Below are positions 34,705-41,213 of a stretch of DNA of 64,000 bases, piece after piece (position 1 is the first letter of the stretch; every line of letters starts with the position of its first letter). The notes beneath the pieces were generated by a model, which did not search any database, had not been told where the DNA came from, and saw only the letters and a list, made by a program, of their open reading frames with translations. The position numbers were made by a program, and so were the translations under genes. The stretch is taken from contig JAMPIM010000005.1 of the NCBI GenBank assembly GCA_023662705.1, positions 1-64,000 of the forward strand, given 5' to 3'. Source of the DNA: Candidatus Gastranaerophilales bacterium. GTDB taxonomy: Bacteria; Cyanobacteriota; Vampirovibrionia; Gastranaerophilales; Gastranaerophilaceae.

Positions 34705-35982
34705 ATGCAAGTTTCACTATCACAAAAACTAAATCAACCAATTTCAATACAAAATTCCACTCAGTTGCAAACGTATAACAAACTCAAAGCCAATAATACC
34801 AAAGACAGTCTTTCATTTAAAAGCGGAGGAACAGGGTATTTAACATATTTAATTGCAAAAAATGGAATTAATGCAATTCAATCAGGAATTAAATCAAAAA
34901 AAATATATAATTTTAAACAAGAAATAAATGCCGTTTTATCAAATCCTCAAAATTCAAAAGTTGCTTTACCACATGTAATTACAGCGTTAAGCAAAACTCC
35001 AAGCGGAATAGACGAAACTTTTACTTACGGACTTTTAACAATAATGGGAAATGATATTAATACAATACGCAATATGAAATATTTAGCATTAGATAAACTT
35101 TTCCCATTAACAGATGATAATGTTCCTATAAATACGGTAGCAAAAAAAGAATTGATGAATTCACTTTTCAATGCAGGAGAATATCTTAGTGATGATTATA
35201 TAAATGCATTTAGTTTACTTTCTGATAAACATTACAAACATTATAAAGAAGATTTTATAGAAAAAATTCTTTATCTTGATGCAGGTTATAAACCAACAAA
35301 AGAACCTGAACAATATATTTATAATTTAAGATTAGTACAATCTCTTGATAAAAATATTTATGGTGAATTTTTAGAATCTCATAAAACTCAAATAAACAAC
35401 TTAAAACAGATTATTACAAACTTTGCAGCAACAAGGCTTGTTAGTAAAAAAAATGTTGCTTATCAAATGTACTGTCATGATTTTGATTATGCACATGAAT
35501 TAACAAAATTTGGCAGACCTGCTGATTGGAAAGAAAGTTCTGAAGAAATATTCTATAGTATTGTGCAACAATATGGCAATAATCCAACAGAACTTGCTAA
35601 AAAACTGAATATAGATAAAGAGTGTGTAGAAATTATCTTAAAGGACTTAAATGCTTTGTATGCTGCTGAAAATACCTCTGATAAAGAAGAACAAATACGC
35701 ATTCTTACAAACAGATTAGACGAAAAATACAACTCTGATTATAGAATAGGAATGCTTGATTACAGCAATGTTTCTTCAAGAATAAGAGATGAATTTGAAG
35801 ATTCTGAACAAGCGGAAACTAAAAGAGCTGATATTTTGAATTTTATTAAGCGAACCAATATTGAAGAAGAACTTAAAGAAATATATAAATCTAAACTACA
35901 ATCTCTTGATAGAAATGTAGAAAAAGCAAGCGATAATTATAACAGAAAATATGATAGAGAATTTTGGTCAGGTATGCCTTAA
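34705..35982 (+). CDS. tagged protein of unknown function
   Basis: A 425-residue mostly helical protein; Asn/Gln-rich leader ending DSLSFKSGG (SFKS at 37-40), then a short hydrophobic stretch TGYLTYLIAKNGINAI and a helical body with no recognised fold. Ends with a charged coiled coil. AGAGG ribosome site. Second gene of a two-gene unit with the 170-residue tagged protein; its 3' end overlaps the convergent PD-(D/E)xK-like gene by 4 bp. Confidence 0.75.
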   Translation: MQVSLSQKLNQPISIQNSTQLQTYNKLKANNTKDSLSFKSGGTGYLTYLIAKNGINAIQSGIKSKKIYNFKQEINAVLSNPQNSKVALPHVITALSKTPSGIDETFTYGLLTIMGNDINTIRNMKYLALDKLFPLTDDNVPINTVAKKELMNSLFNAGEYLSDDYINAFSLLSDKHYKHYKEDFIEKILYLDAGYKPTKEPEQYIYNLRLVQSLDKNIYGEFLESHKTQINNLKQIITNFAATRLVSKKNVAYQMYCHDFDYAHELTKFGRPADWKESSEEIFYSIVQQYGNNPTELAKKLNIDKECVEIILKDLNALYAAENTSDKEEQIRILTNRLDEKYNSDYRIGMLDYSNVSSRIRDEFEDSEQAETKRADILNFIKRTNIEEELKEIYKSKLQSLDRNVEKASDNYNRKYDREFWSGMP

Positions 35983-36407
35983 TAGGCTCTAATCAAAAAT
36001 ATCTTTATATCACTTTCCAATCGTTCGATTCTTTTAACATATTTGTAATCAGTGGGTGAATTAAGAATCAAAACAACTGCAGGTTTTTTACCTGTTAGTT
36101 TTGAGTAATAAAGTGATTGCCCGATTGATTCTGCCCATTTTTTAGCAAAATCAAATTCGATTGCGTAATCTTTTGTCAAACAGTCAACTCTGGTCATATC
36201 CCAAAGAACAGCTTCTTTACGCCCAAAATCAGGAGTACACCACTGGTCTTGATAATAACTTTCAACCTGATTTGGCATCATTGTCTGCTCATCATACCAT
36301 TTTGTCGGAACATAATTTAGTCCGAAATAATAAATACCCGTTGCCATTAGAATAAAAGTTATCAGAAAATGAATAGTTTTATTACTACTCTTTTTCTTTC
36401 TAGCCAT
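35979..36407 (-). CDS. membrane-anchored PD-(D/E)xK-like protein
   Basis: A 142-residue protein: basic N-terminus, one membrane helix (about 11-30), then a domain with RVDCLTKDYAIEFDFAKKWAE and IGQSLYYSKLTGKKPAVVLIL. This D-x(7)-E-x-D arrangement followed by a Q-x-x-x-Y helix is the pattern of a restriction-endonuclease-like fold seen in uncharacterised proteins of many bacteria; which of the acidic residues are catalytic cannot be told. Its ATG overlaps the end of the PLP decarboxylase gene (ATGGCTAG), so it is translated with it. Function unknown. Confidence 0.65.
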   Translation of the reverse strand: MARKKKSSNKTIHFLITFILMATGIYYFGLNYVPTKWYDEQTMMPNQVESYYQDQWCTPDFGRKEAVLWDMTRVDCLTKDYAIEFDFAKKWAESIGQSLYYSKLTGKKPAVVLILNSPTDYKYVKRIERLESDIKIFLIRAY

Positions 36408-37836
36408 TCTTTACAACCTCTAAAGTTTTATAATCATTCAAATACGGCAAATGCTCTTCCGTAATCAATTCACCCGGAAGCAAAATCGAAATCCCCGGAG
36501 GACATTCTGCAACAACTTCTGCCGAAATTCTGCCGATTGCGTCTTCTTTTGCTATAACTTCTTTATCAGCATAATAAGCATCACGAAGACTCATCATAAT
36601 TTTTGGCTCTAACATTGGCATGTGTTTTCTGTTTTCCAGATAACAAATATCCATATAATTATCACGCGCAATTTTTTCCAAACAATCAGCAAGATATTTG
36701 AAATCAGAGCGTTTATTTCCGAGATTACAAAGAATCAAAACCCCGATATCGGAAGCTGATTCAACTTCTATATTAAAATCAATTTCTAAGATTGATTCAA
36801 GTCTTTTTCCGGAAAGTCCGTCAATCTTAATAAACACTTTTGTTACATCAGTCATATAACCAAAGTCCGTTTTCAACTGATGAAGATTAGGGATATTATC
36901 TAATCTGGTTCTTAAATATTTTGCATTTTTAACGGTTCTGTCCAAAAGTGCCTGACCTGATTTTGACTGCAAAGTTGCTCTTGCTGCATCCAAACTTGCA
37001 AGCAATAATAGAGACGGGCTTGTTGTGTGTAAAAGTTTCAAAGCTTTTTCTACAGAATCAGGATTTATTAAAGAATCTTTTGCAATATGCAGCATTGAAC
37101 TCTGCGACATACTTCCGCCTGTTTTGTGAAGCGAATGTACAACCGCGTCAGCGCCAAGTTTGAGTGCAGTTGTAGGAAGATGTTTATTAAAGTTCCATAA
37201 ACATCCATGAGCCTCATCAACCACAAGTGGAACATTGTATTTTTTACAAACTGCGCTGATTGATTTAATATCCGAAACAACGCCTTCATAAGTCGGATTA
37301 GTTATCCAAACCAAACCAACGTCATCGTTATTTTTCAAAATTTCTTCAATCGTACTTGCCTGAATACTTCCCCAAATAGACCAATCGTCAATTCTTGATG
37401 GACAAATCCAAACAGGTTCTGCTCCAGAAATCATCAAACCTGTAAGAGCTGAGCGGTGGCAGTTACGATTAATAATAACTTTTTTACCTTTTTTGGTAAG
37501 AGCCATTCCTATAGCAAGATTACCCGCAGTCGAACCGTTCAGCAAAAAGAAAGTTTTTTGTGCACCAAAAGCTTCCGCCGCAAGTGCTTGAGCTGCACCA
37601 ATAGGGCCTGTTGCAGGATGTAATGTTCCTAAATTATCAAACTCATCGGTTGTATCAATAGATAAAACTTTATCACCCACAAGTTTTTTAAAATCCTTAA
37701 ACACAGCCTTGCCCTTTGTATGTCCCGGAATATGGAACTGATATGTAGGATGTTCATAAGCTGTCTTTAGAGCTTCCACAATAGGAGCTTTAATCTTTTC
37801 TTGTACTTCGCGATTTGTTCTGGTAAATTTTGCCAT
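36400..37836 (-). CDS. Orn/Lys/Arg decarboxylase family protein, probable arginine decarboxylase
   Basis: A 478-residue fold-type I PLP enzyme. N-terminal YQFHIPGHTKGKAV, the LLNGSTAGNLA phosphate loop, VVDEAHGCLWNF, and the Schiff-base lysine in VVHSLHKTGGSMSQSS match the short Bacillus SpeA/YaaO-type decarboxylases (about 480 residues). It would make agmatine, cadaverine or putrescine and CO2; substrate not certain from sequence. The 3' end overlaps the membrane PD-(D/E)xK-like gene. TATACA ends 7 nt before ATG and no Shine-Dalgarno is seen, a possible leaderless start. Confidence 0.9.
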   Translation of the reverse strand: MAKFTRTNREVQEKIKAPIVEALKTAYEHPTYQFHIPGHTKGKAVFKDFKKLVGDKVLSIDTTDEFDNLGTLHPATGPIGAAQALAAEAFGAQKTFFLLNGSTAGNLAIGMALTKKGKKVIINRNCHRSALTGLMISGAEPVWICPSRIDDWSIWGSIQASTIEEILKNNDDVGLVWITNPTYEGVVSDIKSISAVCKKYNVPLVVDEAHGCLWNFNKHLPTTALKLGADAVVHSLHKTGGSMSQSSMLHIAKDSLINPDSVEKALKLLHTTSPSLLLLASLDAARATLQSKSGQALLDRTVKNAKYLRTRLDNIPNLHQLKTDFGYMTDVTKVFIKIDGLSGKRLESILEIDFNIEVESASDIGVLILCNLGNKRSDFKYLADCLEKIARDNYMDICYLENRKHMPMLEPKIMMSLRDAYYADKEVIAKEDAIGRISAEVVAECPPGISILLPGELITEEHLPYLNDYKTLEVVKNG

Positions 37837-37879
37837 AGTACCATGTATAATACTCTAAAATAAAAAAATTTGCTATTTT

Positions 37880-39409
37880 TTATAAAATACTCTTAACAAA
37901 ATCATCAGCTGAGAGTTTTTTACCTGTTAACCTTTCAATCAATTCATTTTCTTCCATTGATGTTCCATATTGGAAAAGATTTTTTTCTAAGTATGATGAA
38001 GTATTAGGATTATCCGTCAAATTTTCAAGATGATTATAGATTTGAGCTTTAATAAGTGTTGCTCTAAAATAATTTTGATAATATGCAGGGTGTGAAAGAT
38101 AATGAGGAATTGAAGCCCAGCCGTTGTCAGGTTCTTCGTTTTCATATCTTAGCAGATACTTTACTTTCAAATCGTGCCAGAGTTGTTTCAAATCCTGCTC
38201 AGGATTTTTATACATTTCTTTTTCAAAATTAATAATTACCTGAGAATGAGCAATAAAATTTGCTTCGTCTTTTCTGAATGTTTGTTTAAATTCTTCTAAA
38301 ATATCATCTGGAACAATATTTTTAAGAATATTTTCTCTTTTTTGTAAATCACCCATCATCATTGCTACAGCTTCTGTCATAGCAGGATAAGTTTGGCGGT
38401 CAATAAACGGCAGGTCACGAGAGATTCCGAGTGCATAAACACAATGTCCCATTTCGTGATTAAGTGTATCGAGACTACGGGTATTATTGGTAAGATTAGC
38501 TAAAATTCTTGCATCTTTTCCCGCATCAATATCAAAACAGAATCCGTGGGTATTTTTACCTTTTCTCGGGAATAAATCTAAGGTAAGTTTTCCTTCTTCC
38601 AATAATTTATCCACATCATAACCCATATTTTTATAAGTTGTTTTAGAAATCTCTACAATTTGTTCTTTATCTCTAAAACATTCATTAACTTTTTTAGCAG
38701 GGTCATTATCCAGTAAAAGTCCGTAATGATATGATTTTAATTCATTTACTCCGAAGAATTTTTTCAATTCATTTTGTTTATCTTCAATAATTGTTTTTAT
38801 TACATCTTTTGATTTTGAATAAACTTCTTCTAAGAGGTCTGAGAGGTCATTCATGTCCACTTCGTAATCTTCTGCAAGTTTGTATTCAAAATAATTAGAA
38901 AAACCTTTTTTAAGGGCAAAAGCGTTTCGCATTTTTGCAAACTCTTTTAAATCTTCAGCAATTAAATCAGCAGCTTTTATATTAGCTTCGTAGGCTTTTT
39001 TTCTAATTTCGGGATTTGTTTCTGTTTGAAGAATTTTTTGGATATCAACTCTTGAAACTTCTTTGTCATCTATTTTTAGAACGTAAGAATTATATTTTTG
39101 AGCAATTTCGTTTTCTTTATTACGTAATTGTTTTAAATCATCTCCTGTATTTAGTTCTTCCTCAAAATCTTTAAGAATGTTTTTTAATTGTTTTTGCTGG
39201 TGAGGATTAAGATTATTTTTATCTATTTTTTTGAATTCATTATAGAAATTTTCGTCTTTAAAAAGATTAGAGTAATTATCTTGAGCTTTTGTCATTTTTT
39301 CCATATTTTCCTGAGTAGAATTTATATAGAAATCCCAGTCAGCACAACACATTTCCAAATATTTTTGATACCAAATTTCCGAAAACTTATCTCTAATTTT
39401 TTCAAACAT
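37880..39409 (-). CDS. M3 family oligopeptidase
   Basis: A 509-residue thimet/oligoendopeptidase-type zinc metallopeptidase. HEMGHCVYAL (HExxH) at about residue 319 with the distal Glu in MTEAVAMMMG about 28 residues later, and a C-terminal helical region with PAYYQNYFRA typical of M3. It cleaves short cytoplasmic peptides. Ribosome site AAAGGAA. No partner genes in an operon. Confidence 0.92.
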   Translation of the reverse strand: MFEKIRDKFSEIWYQKYLEMCCADWDFYINSTQENMEKMTKAQDNYSNLFKDENFYNEFKKIDKNNLNPHQQKQLKNILKDFEEELNTGDDLKQLRNKENEIAQKYNSYVLKIDDKEVSRVDIQKILQTETNPEIRKKAYEANIKAADLIAEDLKEFAKMRNAFALKKGFSNYFEYKLAEDYEVDMNDLSDLLEEVYSKSKDVIKTIIEDKQNELKKFFGVNELKSYHYGLLLDNDPAKKVNECFRDKEQIVEISKTTYKNMGYDVDKLLEEGKLTLDLFPRKGKNTHGFCFDIDAGKDARILANLTNNTRSLDTLNHEMGHCVYALGISRDLPFIDRQTYPAMTEAVAMMMGDLQKRENILKNIVPDDILEEFKQTFRKDEANFIAHSQVIINFEKEMYKNPEQDLKQLWHDLKVKYLLRYENEEPDNGWASIPHYLSHPAYYQNYFRATLIKAQIYNHLENLTDNPNTSSYLEKNLFQYGTSMEENELIERLTGKKLSADDFVKSIL

Positions 39410-39516
39410 TCTATTTTTCCTTTTTTATTATTAATAATATTATATTTATATATTATTATATTAAATCATCTTCTTCATCATCTAGTTTAATTATTTGTAG
39501 ATAAGTGGTGGAAATA

Positions 39517-39692
39517 GTTATGAATATTGAGTTTTTCATGTTCAAAGATATGTAGAAAGATTGTAGAAAAGTTGAAAGTTTTCTACATTTTTCTACATAA
39601 AAGATTAGATAATTTTCTAATCTTTATTTTTATTGTCAAAACATGTTCATAACTCAAAAGTTTTCTACATAGTTTTCTACATGTTTTTTCTT
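39517..39692. repeat. cluster of TTTTCTACAT elements in direct and inverted order
   Basis: The 268 bp gap between the M3 gene and the 74-residue gene holds six copies of a 9-10 bp element TTTTCTACAT or its complement: minus-oriented at 39550-39558 and 39562-39570 (second partial), plus-oriented at 39579-39588, 39589-39598, 39661-39670 and 39673-39682. Copies at 39550-39598 form a long imperfect inverted repeat with an 8-nt centre. Outer arms GTTATGAA (39517-39524) and TTCATAAC (39646-39653) add a second level. The last pair overlaps the stop codon of the upstream gene. Purpose unknown; possible multi-site protein binding region. Confidence 0.7.
39600..39630. terminator. possible bidirectional terminator hairpin
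   Basis: Ten-bp stem AAAGATTAGA/TCTAATCTTT, 6-nt loop, with T-rich ATTTTTATT on the plus side. It could end the minus-strand small-gene pair, though its GC content is low. Confidence 0.4.
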
Positions 39693-39901
39693 ATTTCTTT
39701 AAGTCTTTTAATTTTTTCTTTGTGTTGCTGTTCAAACCCTTTAATTGTTTTTTCACGGAATTTTATTATTCTGTTTTTAGCAATTTCAATATCTGATTTA
39801 ATAGAAATTAAATCATCATCTTCTAATGAGCTTAATTCATCTTGTGCTTCAACAAGTTCATTTATTAGATTTTCGAATTGTTTTGTAATCATCATACGCA
39901 T
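39677..39901 (-). CDS. small coiled-coil protein, island copy 1 (second gene)
   Basis: A 74-residue, highly charged helical protein (MRMMITKQFENLINELVEAQ... KEIRKNM) predicted as one coiled coil. It starts one base after the stop of the 71-residue gene, so they are coupled. A near-identical copy is at 53451-53678. Only the C-terminal residues differ, where the reading frame runs into the TTTTCTACAT repeats. No family recognised. The longer in-frame ORF from 40009 is not used because it lies inside the partner gene. Confidence 0.7.
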   Translation of the reverse strand: MRMMITKQFENLINELVEAQDELSSLEDDDLISIKSDIEIAKNRIIKFREKTIKGFEQQHKEKIKRLKEIRKNM

Positions 39902-40105
39902 TCTAAGACTCAAGATATACCTCCAATTTCTCATATTGTTTGTGAATAAAGCGAGTAATATCATTAGCCCAGTAAATTTGCATATACTCCTCGTCAAAGG
40001 GGCATTCATCGAGTGAAAGAATCATGTCCTCCAAAATTTTGCAGTAAATATATGCACTTAGTAGTGCTTCTTTTGCGTATTTTAGTGATAGTTTGCGTTC
40101 CAGAT
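39720..40105. repeat. ~390 bp duplicated block, copy 1
   Basis: This block is about 95% identical by eye to 53490-53880, covering both small genes. Identity at silent positions as well as protein level points to recent duplication or gene conversion. The divergent XRE genes beside the two copies are not alike. Confidence 0.8.
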
Positions 40106-40118
40106 TGTTTATGAACAT
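39903..40118 (-). CDS. small conserved protein, island copy 1 (first gene)
   Basis: A 71-residue helical protein (MFINNLERKLSLKYAKEALL...) with a Cys- and aromatic-rich core (IYCKILEDMILSL, YMQIYWANDITRFIHKQYEKLE). Almost identical to the protein at 53680-53895 apart from the first ~10 residues. It is first of a coupled pair with the 74-residue coiled-coil gene, and stands divergent to an array of XRE genes, as does the second copy. Not a family I know. Confidence 0.7.
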   Translation of the reverse strand: MFINNLERKLSLKYAKEALLSAYIYCKILEDMILSLDECPFDEEYMQIYWANDITRFIHKQYEKLEVYLES

Positions 40119-40169
40119 AAAATTAATTTTTCTAAATTACTGTAAATTGGCTATTATAGGTGTATAAAT

Positions 40170-40182
40170 ACTATCCCATAGT
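40170..40182. promoter_or_regulatory. operator-like palindrome upstream of XRE gene
   Basis: ACTATCCCATAGT, a perfect 5+3+5 palindrome 37 bp before the XRE start at 40219. Similar ACTATC half-sites recur at about 40467-40473 (ACTATCTATAAG) and 40500-40507 (ACTATCGGGT) ahead of the second XRE gene. Confidence 0.45.
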
Positions 40183-40218
40183 TTTTAAATTGTCAAATGA
40201 TTTTTTACAATTAATTTA

Positions 40219-40452
40219 ATGGGTAGAAAATCATTCAAATATAGCAAAATTTTATGTAAAAGAGTGGGAAAGAAAATTGCACTATTACGTCGTGAAAAAC
40301 AAATGATACAGGACGAATTATCTTTTAATGCAAATATTTCTACCAGCTTTTTAAGTGCTATTGAAAGAGGTAAGACCGATGTAACTATAACCACGTTGGA
40401 ACATCTCGCTAAGGTGCTTAATGTGGAAATTACTGAATTTTTTGTTTCTTAA
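40219..40452 (+). CDS. small XRE-family HTH regulator
   Basis: A 77-residue single-domain repressor (KIALLRREKQMIQDELSFNA, SFLSAIERGKTD, LAKVLNVEITEFF). Paralogue of the next gene (40549). TACAAT at 40206-40211 ends 7 nt before the ATG with no Shine-Dalgarno, so leaderless translation is likely. Divergent from the 71/74-residue gene pair, which it may control. Targets unknown. Confidence 0.85.
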   Translation: MGRKSFKYSKILCKRVGKKIALLRREKQMIQDELSFNANISTSFLSAIERGKTDVTITTLEHLAKVLNVEITEFFVS

Positions 40453-40548
40453 AATTAATTTTGAAATACTATCTATAAGCTTATTTTAACTATAAATCAA
40501 CTATCGGGTAATTTAAAATAAGAAATGATATATTATATCATTTCCGTA

Positions 40549-40782
40549 ATGGGTACTAGGGCTTTTAAATACGATAAAATATTAACTCGGAAATTTGGGC
40601 AAAAAATTGCTTTTTTGCGCAAAAATATGAATATTACTCAAGAAGAATTAGCATTTCGTATTAACATATCCCCAAGTTATATGAGTTCTATTGAGCGTGG
40701 TGTAACAGATACAACAATATCAACAGCAAAAAGATTGGCAAAAGCTTTAGGCATATCGTTATCAGAATTATTTAATATATAA
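40549..40782 (+). CDS. small XRE-family HTH regulator, tandem paralogue
   Basis: A 77-residue HTH protein (NITQEELAFRINISPSYMSS, ERGVTDTTISTAKRLAKALG). I use the ATG at 40549 (MGTRAFKYDK), which aligns with the start of the paralogue MGRKSFKYSK; an in-frame ATG at 40525 lies inside the promoter. TATCAT ends 7 nt before the start. First of a possible three-gene unit with the AbrB-like gene (22 bp later) and a third XRE gene. Confidence 0.85.
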   Translation: MGTRAFKYDKILTRKFGQKIAFLRKNMNITQEELAFRINISPSYMSSIERGVTDTTISTAKRLAKALGISLSELFNI

Positions 40783-40804
40783 TTAGTTAAATGTAAGGAA
40801 CAAA

Positions 40805-40978
40805 ATGTCTTTAGATAGAAAATTGATAAGAAATGGTAATGGTTGGGCAATGTGTGTGAATTCAACTATATTAGCATTTTTGGATGTAAACCCTGAAACC
40901 GATATGGTTAAATATACTATGGAAAATGATAAGCTAATAATTACTAAAAGTGATAAAAAAATAAATAAGAATCATTAA
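40805..40978 (+). CDS. AbrB/MazE-like small DNA-binding protein
   Basis: A 57-residue protein (MSLDRKLIRNGNGWAMCVNS, then FLDVNPETDMVKYTMENDKL) homologous to the 53-residue protein at 32574: both have G-N-x-W-A, then L-D-x-x-P-E-x-D and an alternating strand. AAGGAA lies 4-5 nt upstream. Its stop is directly followed by the ATG of the next XRE gene, so it belongs to that operon. Recurrent coupling with XRE genes suggests joint regulation. Confidence 0.65.
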   Translation: MSLDRKLIRNGNGWAMCVNSTILAFLDVNPETDMVKYTMENDKLIITKSDKKINKNH

Positions 40979-41200
40979 ATGAATTACAATAATTTGGGTA
41001 AATTTATAAAAGCTGAAAGATTGAAACAAAATGTTTCATTAAATGAGTTTGCTTTATCCAATGATATTGACCCTGCAATTTTATCCCGTATTGAAAATTT
41101 AAAGCAGGATATTAAAATGAATATATTAAACAAAATTGCTAATGGCTTTAATAAAACACCTGCTCAATTTTTAACAGAATTTGAAAATGCACAGTTATAG
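40979..41200 (+). CDS. small XRE-family HTH regulator
   Basis: A 73-residue HTH protein (NVSLNEFALSNDIDPAILSRIENLKQ, GFNKTPAQFL), more distant from the two upstream paralogues. Starts at the base after the AbrB-like stop, so translated by coupling. Ends 14 bp before the convergent M16 gene. Confidence 0.82.
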   Translation: MNYNNLGKFIKAERLKQNVSLNEFALSNDIDPAILSRIENLKQDIKMNILNKIANGFNKTPAQFLTEFENAQL

Positions 41201-41213
41201 TTTCAATTGCAAA

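Noticed and set aside
39720..40105. Duplicated block as an insertion sequence
   Set aside because: No transposase, no terminal inverted repeats and no target-site duplication were seen at its borders.
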